Below, piece by piece: positions 52,943 to 61,394 of a DNA stretch of 64,000 nucleotides. Under the pieces are notes generated by a model. The model was not told where the DNA came from. It ran no database searches and worked only from the letters and a program-made list of their open reading frames with translations. Source of the stretch: Cyclobacterium plantarum (GTDB lineage Bacteria; Bacteroidota; Bacteroidia; Cytophagales; Cyclobacteriaceae); NCBI RefSeq assembly GCF_011290685.1, contig NZ_JAANYN010000004.1, positions 483,881 to 547,880 on the forward strand, in the 5' to 3' direction. The position numbers and the translations under genes were made by a program. Each line of letters opens with the position of its first letter. Positions within the stretch are counted from its first letter, which is position 1.

Positions 52943-54337
52943 ATGTCATATAAAAATTTTCTTTACCTTCCTTTAGTATTCCTGATGCTGCCATCTTGCT
53001 TCGTCGCAAAAGATTACCAACAATCGAAGGAGCTTGTCGATGAAGCCTATTTCAGAACGGACCTTTTGCCTGCAGATAGCCTGAGTATGGCTGAATATTC
53101 CTGGAGAGAAATCTTTACTGACCCAAAGCTGGTCACCCATATAGAAACTGGTCTGCAATACAATATCGATGTGCGCATCGCCCTGCAACAGATTCTGGCT
53201 GCTCAGGCATATTTCAGGCAGGGAAAGTTAGGTCAATTGCCGACTGTCAATGCCAATGCGCAGCTAAACCACCAGGAATTGTCCCGAAATTCGCAGTTTG
53301 GGTCTTTTTTTGATGGCGGGATCACCCAATATGAGGTTTCCGCTGGCTTATCCTGGGAAGCTGACATTTGGGGGAAAATCCGTAGCCAAAGAAGGGCTTT
53401 TGAAGCGGAATACCTTCAATCAGTGGCAGCCCATCAAGCAGTGAAGACGCAGTTGATCAATGATATCGCTAGCCTGTATTTTCGGCTTCAGGCCCTGGAT
53501 GAACAGCTCGAAGTGACCAATTCTACCATTACAAACCGTGAGCAGGCCCTGGAAACCACCAAGGCATTGAAGGTTTCAGGGATTGTGACGGAAGTAGGTG
53601 TGAAACAGACTGAAGCACAACTGCATACGGCCAGGGCATTGAGGGTGGATATAAACAGGGACATCAAACTTACTGAAAATACGCTATCGGTACTTTTGGG
53701 CCTTGATCCCAAGGATATTGAAAGGAATAAATGGACAGATCAGGGTTTTCAAGAAACCATATCCATTGGCTTTCCTGTTCAATTATTGCGCAACAGGCCT
53801 GATGTGATGGCCGCAGAATGGAATCTGGTAAATGCTTTTGAAATGAGCAATGTTGCCAAAAGCAATTTGTATCCGTCTCTCACCCTTTCGGCTACCAGCG
53901 GACTCCAAAGCCTGGAATTGGACCAGCTGTTCAGTCTGAACTCCGTTTTTGCCAATGTAATTGCCGGCCTTAGCCAACCTATATTCAATGGCCGGGCGTT
54001 AAAAACCCAGTATGAAGTCGCCCTTTCTCAGCAGGAACAGGCTTACCTGAATTTCCGACAATCCCTGTTAAATGCAGAAAAAGAAGTTTCAGATGCCTTG
54101 TATGCTTATCAGGCTTCCCGCGAAAAGATGGGCATTATCCAGCAGGAATTTGAAGCTTATTCCGTGGCCATTGACTATTCAGAGGAATTGCTTGACAATG
54201 GCATAGGAAATTACCTGGAGGTTATTACCGCAAGGGAAAATGCACTGAATTCTGAAATTGGATTAATCAATGCCAAAAATGCACAGATGGAGGCTTTGGC
54301 CAATCTTTACAGGGCTTTGGGAGGAGGCTGGAAATGA
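52943..54337 (+). CDS. RND efflux outer-membrane channel lipoprotein (OprM-like)
   Basis: A 464-residue TolC/OprM-type channel with lipobox MLPSC and the NodT pattern. Paired repeats are seen: QLPTVNANAQLNHQELS and later NLYPSLTLSATSGLQSLEL; the helical parts include AVKTQLINDIASLYFRLQAL. It starts 5 bases after the pump gene stop and completes the TetR-adaptor-pump-channel operon. Confidence 0.94.
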   Translation: MSYKNFLYLPLVFLMLPSCFVAKDYQQSKELVDEAYFRTDLLPADSLSMAEYSWREIFTDPKLVTHIETGLQYNIDVRIALQQILAAQAYFRQGKLGQLPTVNANAQLNHQELSRNSQFGSFFDGGITQYEVSAGLSWEADIWGKIRSQRRAFEAEYLQSVAAHQAVKTQLINDIASLYFRLQALDEQLEVTNSTITNREQALETTKALKVSGIVTEVGVKQTEAQLHTARALRVDINRDIKLTENTLSVLLGLDPKDIERNKWTDQGFQETISIGFPVQLLRNRPDVMAAEWNLVNAFEMSNVAKSNLYPSLTLSATSGLQSLELDQLFSLNSVFANVIAGLSQPIFNGRALKTQYEVALSQQEQAYLNFRQSLLNAEKEVSDALYAYQASREKMGIIQQEFEAYSVAIDYSEELLDNGIGNYLEVITARENALNSEIGLINAKNAQMEALANLYRALGGGWK

Positions 54338-54405
54338 AACTTACCTGAAGCCGCAATCTTTTTCACCAAAAAGGAATCCTCCAGCTTTGCGGCTCGAATT
54401 GAGGC

Positions 54406-54783
54406 TTAAACCAAATCCTCATATCCTGATTTGATTACCGTAGAGAGCATTTTGAACTGTTCATTGGCATTAAAATGATGGAAGGAATGTGCCGGGATGA
54501 TGATGCCCTCTCCCAGAGCAAGCTTGTAAATTTTTTTATCGATCAAAATCTCAGCTGCACCATCTATGATTTGCACATAGGTATCGAAAGGCGATGATTT
54601 TTCTTCTATTTCTTCTCCGGCATCCAGTGAAGAAACCGTCACATTTCCGGTTATTTTTTTCAGGATTGTTTTGCTTACAATCGAACTCGGAAGGTACTCA
54701 ATGATTTGCACGATAACATGAGCTTTGGATTTTTCCAATTCCCTGTCTTCCCTGATGATACCATCATTATTTATATCTGTCAT
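54406..54783 (-). CDS. Cupin domain protein
   Basis: A 125-residue cupin. The conserved beta barrel has the segments GEEIEEKSSPFDTYVQIIDG and LALGEGIIIPAHSFHHFNAN. The His-His of HSFHHF and the Glu-rich turn could bind a metal, although the first cupin motif lacks the usual two His residues. Function unknown. On the same strand lies an AraC-type regulator about 80 bases upstream; a joint regulatory role is possible. Confidence 0.8.
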   Translation of the reverse strand: MTDINNDGIIREDRELEKSKAHVIVQIIEYLPSSIVSKTILKKITGNVTVSSLDAGEEIEEKSSPFDTYVQIIDGAAEILIDKKIYKLALGEGIIIPAHSFHHFNANEQFKMLSTVIKSGYEDLV

Positions 54784-54865
54784 TATTAGTTGATTTAAGC
54801 AAATCTAAATGTACATCAATTCGATAGATAAAGTATTATAGCTTATTGGTATTTAGTTATATAAA

Positions 54866-55456
54866 TTATAGATCATCCAGGTTGATTTCTCTCCTCCTTT
54901 TCATGGCTTTAAAATAAGAGGGGGTAAGTCCTGTTATTTTTTTGAATTGGTTGGAAAGGTGGGCCACGCTGCTGTAATTTAAAAGGTTGGCAATTTGAGA
55001 TAAATTGAGCTCATCATAGAGCAAAAGTTCCTTTACCCTTTCGATTTTATGGATGATGATGTATTGCTGTATGGTGATTCCCGTTACCTCCGAAAAAATA
55101 TTGGACAAATAGGTGTAATCATAACCGACTTTTTCGCTGATATAATCGGAATAATTGACTTTTGGTACCTCATCTGTATAATGAACCATCTCCACGATCA
55201 GACTTTTTATCTTGTTGATCAATATGGTTTTTTTATCATCCAGTAGTTCCAAACCTGATTTCCGCAGGTTTTTTTGCAATTGATCGTGTTGATCGACTGT
55301 GAGTGGTTCAAACAATTCCACCTCTCCCAATTGTATATTTGCGAACCTGATTTTCAGTTTTTTCAGCTCCTCCTTTACCATCATTTTACAGCGGAGGCTT
55401 ACCATAAACTTGATATGAATTTGGGGCAGGGACATCTTATCATCAATATACTGCAT
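54866..55456 (-). CDS. AraC-type regulator with small ferredoxin-like N terminus
   Basis: A 196-residue protein. The N-terminal 85 residues (HIKFMVSLRCKMMVKEELKK; FANIQLGEVELFEPL; LEKS-like LRKSGLELLDDKKTILI) look like a compact ferredoxin-like or HMA-like fold. The C-terminal AraC domain has YLSNIFSEVTGITIQQYII and LLYDELNLSQIANLLNYSS, ending TGLTPSYFKAMKRR. This small type is common in Bacteroidota. Met8 is an alternative start. The gene is divergent from the histidine kinase at 55850. Confidence 0.85.
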   Translation of the reverse strand: MQYIDDKMSLPQIHIKFMVSLRCKMMVKEELKKLKIRFANIQLGEVELFEPLTVDQHDQLQKNLRKSGLELLDDKKTILINKIKSLIVEMVHYTDEVPKVNYSDYISEKVGYDYTYLSNIFSEVTGITIQQYIIIHKIERVKELLLYDELNLSQIANLLNYSSVAHLSNQFKKITGLTPSYFKAMKRRREINLDDL

Positions 55457-55849
55457 ATTTTAGCTAGTTGCTAATTTTGGTTCAGGAATCTGCTTTCTCA
55501 TTTTTGGGTCCAATTTCATTGTAATTTGTACTTCGAAAAAGCAGGAATCGTTAACATAAATTTACCTGAAAGAGCTGTATTTATATCTCAAATATTTAAT
55601 TCTCCTCGAACAAATGGCTTCCATTATTTAATTTTTCTTTACATATCTTACTGGCTGTAATAAATATTTAATCAGCTGCTTTCTAATCATTCACTTTGAT
55701 AACTACCCAAGAAAATATAATCATTCCTGTCGGATAGGATTATTGTGGGATTTATATAAAACAGATTCAAAATCATATAATATATTGGTATCAATTTGTA
55801 CTACCTTAAACCTTCCGAACTTTATATTGAAAACAAACTTTAACGGCTT
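55457..55849. other. Divergent intergenic region, AraC/histidine kinase
   Basis: About 390 AT-rich bases with no supported gene. It must contain two divergent promoters. I see no clear consensus element and no long repeat. Confidence 0.5.
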
Positions 55850-56647
55850 ATGAAAATTGAAAATTTCAGCACACTGGGCAACAAGACCAATGGCATTAAA
55901 GCCAAAAAGACAGATATGGAAAGGCTGGTTCTTGAAAACCAGCGATTATTGGAGGAATTAAGTGGTTTACAGCAAATAAACAGGGAGTATAAATCCATCA
56001 TTTACCATGCTTCTCATGATTTAAAAGGTCCCCTAAACAACATTGTATCGCTAGTCAACCTGATGATCGAAGCCAAAGACCTTGAAGAAATTGATTCGCT
56101 TTCCAAACCGGTCCTGAGGTCAATAAGTAAATTTAAAACCTCATTAAATGAGCTTATTTTAATTAAGAAAAATGAAAATGAACCGGAAAAGAATGGAATA
56201 GTGAATATTAAAACAGTACTTAATGAAGTAATTGAGAGTATAAATGGTCAAATCATGGAATCCGGCGCGGTTTTGACGAAAGCTTTGCAGATTACACAGG
56301 TGCATTTCCCCAGAAAGAATTTAAGGAGTATTTTATTCAACCTTATTTCCAATGCCATTAAATACAAATCAGCCGATAGAATTCCTACCATTCATGTGAG
56401 TTCATTCCGGCAGGGTGAATTTGTGGTCATTGCCGTATTGGATAATGGTACGGGCATTCGCAAGGAAAATATGGATAAGCTTTTTACAAAATTCGGGACC
56501 CTTCATGATGAAAGCTATCCGGGTGAAAGTCTGGGCATAGGCCTATTTCTGGTAAAGAAATTACTTGAAGAATCCGGAGGGAAAATTGAAGTGGAAAGCG
56601 AATGGGCAAAAGGTTCTGTTTTCAACGCCTATCTGAATCAGAAATAA
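55850..56647 (+). CDS. Sensor histidine kinase, input-less
   Basis: A 265-residue kinase without a membrane segment or sensor domain. A short coiled coil (about 25-50) leads to HisKA with the phospho-acceptor His in YHASHDLKGPLNNIVSLVN. The HATPase domain has the N box (NLISNAIKYK), G1 (VLDNGTGIRKENMDKLF) and G2 (GESLGIGLFLVKKLLEESGG). The sensing part must be a separate protein or the coiled coil. No response regulator is adjacent. A terminator follows at 56733. Confidence 0.9.
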   Translation: MKIENFSTLGNKTNGIKAKKTDMERLVLENQRLLEELSGLQQINREYKSIIYHASHDLKGPLNNIVSLVNLMIEAKDLEEIDSLSKPVLRSISKFKTSLNELILIKKNENEPEKNGIVNIKTVLNEVIESINGQIMESGAVLTKALQITQVHFPRKNLRSILFNLISNAIKYKSADRIPTIHVSSFRQGEFVVIAVLDNGTGIRKENMDKLFTKFGTLHDESYPGESLGIGLFLVKKLLEESGGKIEVESEWAKGSVFNAYLNQK

Positions 56648-56732
56648 TGCCTGACCTGGATAAAGGAAATTTAATTGAAAATGACCATCACGGAATATAT
56701 CCCTAGAAAGTCGGGAATTTTTCAAAGATTTT

Positions 56733-56775
56733 AGCCCCTCCGGTTTTTCGAAATCCGGGGGGCTTGATTTTTTTA
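56733..56775 (+). terminator. Rho-independent terminator
   Basis: AGCCCCTCCGG and CCGGGGGGCT pair with a one-base bulge around the loop TTTTTCGAAAT, followed by TTGATTTTTTTAT. It lies 85 bases after the histidine kinase stop and may also serve the convergent receptor gene in the other direction. Confidence 0.75.
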
Positions 56776-56842
56776 TAGAATTAATAATGGAAAGCTAACT
56801 TTAAAATACTTTGTGGTGGATTTCTGGTAAAATTCTTTAATG

Positions 56843-59212
56843 CTAGAATCGTTTTTGTCCACTGAACTCCATTGCCTCCCCTTTGCCAAAGCCATAACTG
56901 ATGCCAAAAGTGATGAAACGCCCCCTCAACCTGTAGTCGTACTGACTAAAATTATTCTGGACGGTCCGGTTTTCGAAAACACGGGAAGCAAAAGCATCCC
57001 TTACGCTAAGATTCAAAATCGTCTTGCCTTTCATAATTTTCTTTCGCAGCCCGATATCCGCAAGGGCATAGCCACTGATGGTTCGCTGAAAAGTCTGGTA
57101 TTTGGATTGGTAATTCCCGATCAGTTCGAGGGTGAAATCTGCCGGCAGGTTAAACTTGGATGTAAGGCGGGCTGACCATTGGTCTGCGGTGAAATCAAAA
57201 GGACTGGCCTCGAAGGTACCTTCCCGGTTGAAATAGTTGTAATTGAAGTCACCATTCAATGACAACCAGTCATTGGGTGTGTATTTTCCATTCAATTCGA
57301 TTCCGGTTGCTTTATTGGTGCCAATATTCATGGGCATGGTGATGGCAACATTGTCCTCAAAGGTAGTTACGTTTTCCACTGTCTGGGTGATGTAGCGGTG
57401 ATACACGGAACTGCTTAAAGAAAACAACTCCAGGTCCAGAATTCCGGTAATTTCATAACTATCTGTCAGTTCTGGCAGCAGGTCGGGATTACCGGTTCGG
57501 ATGCTGAAATTGTTCCGGATATTGTAAAATGGATTCAGGTCAAACAAGCGTGGTCTGGAGATCCTTCTGGAGTAGCCTCCTTGAAGAGAGAAATTATCAG
57601 CCAGCTTGTAGGAGCTGTGCAGGGTAGGGAACAGGTTTGTGAAATTTTGCTGGTTATCCTGATCGGTTTGCTCCAGCAGCGTTTTTAAATCGGTATTTTC
57701 TACCCTTAATCCTAGTTTTAGCCCATACTTTTCACCTTCATAGGCAGCGGTGCTGTAGATTCCCAAAACCTTTTGGGTATAGAAAAAAGTATTGGTCCTT
57801 TCGGGAATATCCTGCCATACTCCATTTTCCAGAGTCCGGATCGCAAAATCATTATTGACATCCGTGATCAGGTACTGCCCTCCCGTTTCAAAGGTGATCT
57901 CCTCTGTCAGTGGTTGGGTATAATCGGCCTTGAAGGTATATTCTGCCTGGCCAAAATCCGTATCCGTCTGCTGCCGGTCCTGCAGGGCTGTTTCCCCAAA
58001 CGAGGGCAGGTTGTTAAAAGTTGACATTTGGTCCTTGGCAAAAGAACTTCCCAAAGCACTAATGAGCAGGTAGTGGTCGTCTTTATCAGAAAAATCACTC
58101 TTGTATTGAAGCTCGTATTGCCATTTGGGGTTGGTGGCTTCTGTTGCCTCTTTCCTTGTCCAGCCAGCTACCGGGCCTGAAGACCTGTTTTCCGAGGTGA
58201 AATTTCCGATAGAATATTCGGTTTCCAATTCGTAGGCAAAATTACCGGTAAGCGAAAGCACTTTTCTTTCGTTGATATGGTAATCTGTACCCAATATCAA
58301 ATTAAAAAAAGTTTCATTCTTTTCTCCATCTCCTACATTTCGGATATAGGATTGATCGTTGAAATTGCTGTTGATGCTTTCAAATGTTTCCGGAAAGGTA
58401 CGGTGACCCACACCCAATTGGCTGAAAAGATTGAATTTTTCGGTTCGCTTATTCAGGCTAAAACCCAGGCTATGGTTATTGGGAACACCTGTATTGAGCG
58501 TAAGAGAACCATTTACCCCTTTTTTCTCTTCTTTTTTGATGACGATATTGATGATTCCGGAAGTACCTTCCGCATCGTATTTTGCAGAGGGATTGGTAAT
58601 CACTTCTACCCGGTCTATCATATCGGCCGTGATGGTTCCCAGGGCATTTCCACCATCACTTGCGAGTACAGATGGCTTGCCATTGATCAGGATTTGTACA
58701 CCACCGGTTCCCCGCAGTTGGATCTGTCCTTCGATATTCACTGTAACAGAAGGGACATTGTTCAATACTTCCAGGGCACTGGCACCAGTACTGCTCAGGT
58801 CTTGTCCCACATTAAAAACCCTTTTATCCAATTGAAATTCTGTGGTAGACCTTTCTCCCCGGATGATCACCTCATCCATTAATTCGCTGTCCTCTGAAAG
58901 AAGAATAGTACCCAGATCCAGGCGGTTGTTTACCAATTCGTAATCACTTATTTTTTGTGTCAGGAAACCGATAAAGCTGATTTCAAGTGTGAAGGTGGCA
59001 TCCTGGCTTATCAATAGCAGGCTTCCATCCGCTTCGGAAGTGGTTCCGGCCAGCATTTGCCCGGTTTCAGCATCCAAAAGTTTAACGGTAGCAAATTCGA
59101 TGGGAGCCTGGCTATTGGCTTCCACCACCCTGCCACTGATTTCAATATTTTGTGCCTGTAGTATGCCCAGACCCAGTCCTATACATAAAATGACGGAAAG
59201 TATTTTTTTCAT
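56843..59212 (-). CDS. TonB-dependent outer-membrane receptor (OMP_b-brl_3 type)
   Basis: A 789-residue receptor, similar in layout to the one at 44447. It has a signal peptide (LGLGILQAQ), a carboxypeptidase-D-like domain (NSQAPIEFATVKLLDAETGQ), a plug (FNVGQDLSSTGASALEVLNN; IQLRGTGGVQILINGKP; VEVITNPSAKYDAEGTSGII) and a barrel ending at GQKRF. Substrate unknown. It is divergent from the LytS/LytTR pair, with 186 bases containing four operator-like motifs between them, so it is probably regulated by that pair. Confidence 0.92.
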   Translation of the reverse strand: MKKILSVILCIGLGLGILQAQNIEISGRVVEANSQAPIEFATVKLLDAETGQMLAGTTSEADGSLLLISQDATFTLEISFIGFLTQKISDYELVNNRLDLGTILLSEDSELMDEVIIRGERSTTEFQLDKRVFNVGQDLSSTGASALEVLNNVPSVTVNIEGQIQLRGTGGVQILINGKPSVLASDGGNALGTITADMIDRVEVITNPSAKYDAEGTSGIINIVIKKEEKKGVNGSLTLNTGVPNNHSLGFSLNKRTEKFNLFSQLGVGHRTFPETFESINSNFNDQSYIRNVGDGEKNETFFNLILGTDYHINERKVLSLTGNFAYELETEYSIGNFTSENRSSGPVAGWTRKEATEATNPKWQYELQYKSDFSDKDDHYLLISALGSSFAKDQMSTFNNLPSFGETALQDRQQTDTDFGQAEYTFKADYTQPLTEEITFETGGQYLITDVNNDFAIRTLENGVWQDIPERTNTFFYTQKVLGIYSTAAYEGEKYGLKLGLRVENTDLKTLLEQTDQDNQQNFTNLFPTLHSSYKLADNFSLQGGYSRRISRPRLFDLNPFYNIRNNFSIRTGNPDLLPELTDSYEITGILDLELFSLSSSVYHRYITQTVENVTTFEDNVAITMPMNIGTNKATGIELNGKYTPNDWLSLNGDFNYNYFNREGTFEASPFDFTADQWSARLTSKFNLPADFTLELIGNYQSKYQTFQRTISGYALADIGLRKKIMKGKTILNLSVRDAFASRVFENRTVQNNFSQYDYRLRGRFITFGISYGFGKGEAMEFSGQKRF

Positions 59213-59273
59213 GACCCAATAATTGTTACTTGATGATGTAAAGCTGATCAGAAAATCACCAATTTGAAAAAAG

Positions 59274-59360
59274 AATCGGTAAACGACGGGTATAATCGGT
59301 CAAACAGCAATCCAATTCTTTATTGTCGTTTAACCGGCTAAATAGGTTGTTCACCCGATA
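59274..59360. promoter_or_regulatory. Four copies of an operator-like motif
   Basis: The motif is close to tCGGTnAAACgAC. Forward copies begin at 59274 (AATCGGTAAACGAC) and 59294 (AATCGGTCAAACAG), 20 bases apart. Reverse copies are at 59325-59339 (GTCGTTTAACCGGCT) and 59346-59360 (GTTGTTCACCCGATA), 21 bases apart. Two-turn spacing is what LytTR dimers use. The block sits between the receptor and the LytS/LytTR genes, and should face both promoters. Confidence 0.5.
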
Positions 59361-59398
59361 GCAACTGGAATTTTACAATGTATGTGTAACTTTACCCC

Positions 59399-60433
59399 AT
59401 GCGCAGTACCTTTTTACAGCATCATCCGGCAAAAGGAGAATTTTTATTCCAATGTATTCTCCATGCTTTGGTATTTAGTTTTTATACCATTGACAGGCAT
59501 CACCCGGATGTATTGTATACCTTTGAATTCTATCACTTTCTGTTTTTCCTGAATTACACCTGGGCGAACTTGTTGATCAGCTATGTATTTCTGCCCAGGT
59601 ATTTTTATCCCAAAAAATACCTTCAGTTTACTTTTGCAACTGTTTTATTGGTTGCATTGGTTATTTTGATAGAAGAATCCGTATTGGAGCGCTGGTTTTT
59701 TCCGGATTCCAGAGGCACCAATTTTCCGGGTGTAATTTTCAGTTTGGGCCAGGTGTTGCCCATTCTGGCCATTCTTTCCGGGTTTAAATTTGCCTGGGAT
59801 GCCTTGCTCAAGCAGCGGCAGTTGGATGAATTAAAAGCTATGGTCAGGGAAAGTGAACTCGCTTTTTTAAAATCGCAGATCAATCCACATTTTTTATTCA
59901 ATAACCTGAATAACCTGTATGCCTATTCAGTTGAAGGCTCTCCCAAGACCCCGGAAATTATTCTGGAATTGAGTGCTGTACTGAGGTACATGTTGTACGA
60001 ATGCAGGGAAGCATCCGTGCCTTTGTCAAAGGAAATCGAACACCTCCGAAATTTCAGCCAGTTATACGAATTGCAGATAGAAGATAGGGGAGAGGTATCC
60101 TTTCAGACCGGGAATATTCCTCCCGGCTTTCACATTGCCCCCCTGATTTTGACGGTCTTTATTGAGAATGCCTTTAAACACAGTCAGTCCGGGCAATCAG
60201 AAAAAATTGTTATCAAGATTCATTTGGAAGTGGACAATAATGGGTTGCTGAAGTTTAGCTGCCATAATAATTACATTTTGGGACCAGAAAGAAAGAGTAC
60301 CCCAAAGGGTATTGGGCTTGAAAATGTACGTAAAAGATTGAATTTATTGTACCCTGACAGCCATAAACTCACCATTAAGCAGTTGGATACTGAATACCGG
60401 GCCACTTTAACCCTACAGCTTCGAAAGCCTTGA
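59399..60433 (+). CDS. LytS/YehU-type membrane histidine kinase
   Basis: A 344-residue kinase of the HisKA_7TM-less LytS class. Four N-terminal hydrophobic segments (about residues 15-35, 45-65, 75-95 and 110-130) precede the His_kinase domain with the acceptor in LKSQINPHFLFNNLNNLYAY. The HATPase end has PPGFHIAPLILTVFIENAFKHS and GIGLENVRKRLNLLYP. Its partner regulator follows about 105 bases downstream, which is the usual Bacteroidota LytS/LytTR arrangement. Confidence 0.94.
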   Translation: MRSTFLQHHPAKGEFLFQCILHALVFSFYTIDRHHPDVLYTFEFYHFLFFLNYTWANLLISYVFLPRYFYPKKYLQFTFATVLLVALVILIEESVLERWFFPDSRGTNFPGVIFSLGQVLPILAILSGFKFAWDALLKQRQLDELKAMVRESELAFLKSQINPHFLFNNLNNLYAYSVEGSPKTPEIILELSAVLRYMLYECREASVPLSKEIEHLRNFSQLYELQIEDRGEVSFQTGNIPPGFHIAPLILTVFIENAFKHSQSGQSEKIVIKIHLEVDNNGLLKFSCHNNYILGPERKSTPKGIGLENVRKRLNLLYPDSHKLTIKQLDTEYRATLTLQLRKP

Positions 60434-60539
60434 AATCGAGGATGACAGGGATGTCACACAGTGGGATGATAGTAAAGCATTCGAGATGCTCCCGAAAGTC
60501 AGGACAGGTTATGACATTTTAAAAACAAATAATAAACAG

Positions 60540-61229
60540 ATGAATTGCATCATTGTAGAAGACCAGCCCCCTGCCCAACGGATCTTAAAAAAGTATCTGG
60601 AGGAGTTGGGCTCCTGTACGCTCGCAGGCACCTTTAATGATCCTTTAAAAGCCCTTGCCTTTTTGCAGCAGGAGCCAGTTGATTTGTTGTTTCTGGATAT
60701 ACACCTGCCAAAAATTTCAGGAATTGAGCTGTTGAAGAGTTTACCTTATAAACCCAAGGTGATTTTAACCACAGCTTTTCCGGAATATGCCCTTGAAAGT
60801 TATGAGTTGGATGTGGTGGATTACCTGTTGAAACCTTTTTCCTTCCAACGTTTTGTCAAAGCCGTAGGCAAGGTCCCCTTGCAGGAATATTCTCAGGATT
60901 CCAGCGTTTATGATGTAAAAAAAGAATGTTTCATCAAAGTAGGATACGACCATGTAAGGATTGCATTTGAGGATATATTATACTTGATGGCTGATGGGGA
61001 TTATTGTGAAATTATCCTGTGGGAAAAGAAATACCTTTCAGCTGAACCGCTGAAAAATTGGTTGGAAATCCTGGATGAAAATTTTTTTATTCGGGTGCAT
61101 AAATCTTTCATTGTAAATAGCTCAAAAATCAATAAGGTAACCGGCAACCAGATTTATCTGGAAAATGGAAAGAGAATACCCTTGGGAAGGGCGTATAAAG
61201 AAGGCTTTGCGCAGCGATTTTTAAACTAA
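60540..61229 (+). CDS. LytTR response regulator
   Basis: About 229 residues from the ATG at 60540; the frame extends upstream to 60486 but the receiver domain starts at MNCIIVEDQPPAQRIL. The receiver has the acidic pair VED, the phospho-acceptor in LLFLDIHLPKISG, and KPF at the end. The LytTR DNA-binding domain fills about 125-229 (EDILYLMADGDYCEIIL; VHKSFIVNSSKINKV; NGKRIPLGRAYKEGF). It should bind the motifs at 59274-59360. Confidence 0.94.
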   Translation: MNCIIVEDQPPAQRILKKYLEELGSCTLAGTFNDPLKALAFLQQEPVDLLFLDIHLPKISGIELLKSLPYKPKVILTTAFPEYALESYELDVVDYLLKPFSFQRFVKAVGKVPLQEYSQDSSVYDVKKECFIKVGYDHVRIAFEDILYLMADGDYCEIILWEKKYLSAEPLKNWLEILDENFFIRVHKSFIVNSSKINKVTGNQIYLENGKRIPLGRAYKEGFAQRFLN

Positions 61230-61394
61230 TTCAAGGGAATTTTGGATCAAAAACGAAAGTTGAACCCTGCGAAAATCGGGGCATTGTAAAGTGTCCATTG
61301 GTGAAATCCCAGCCTTTAGGGTATATCCGTTTTTAAACCCTGTACCCTATTATTAAATAAAAATCAAGTACTATTGACCATCAATGGTTTAAAA

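Noticed and set aside
60434..60539. Repeat-like GATGACAGGGATGTCAC stretch between the LytS and LytTR genes as a copy of the dispersed repeat
   Set aside because: Only a short GGATGACAG phrase matches, which can occur by chance.
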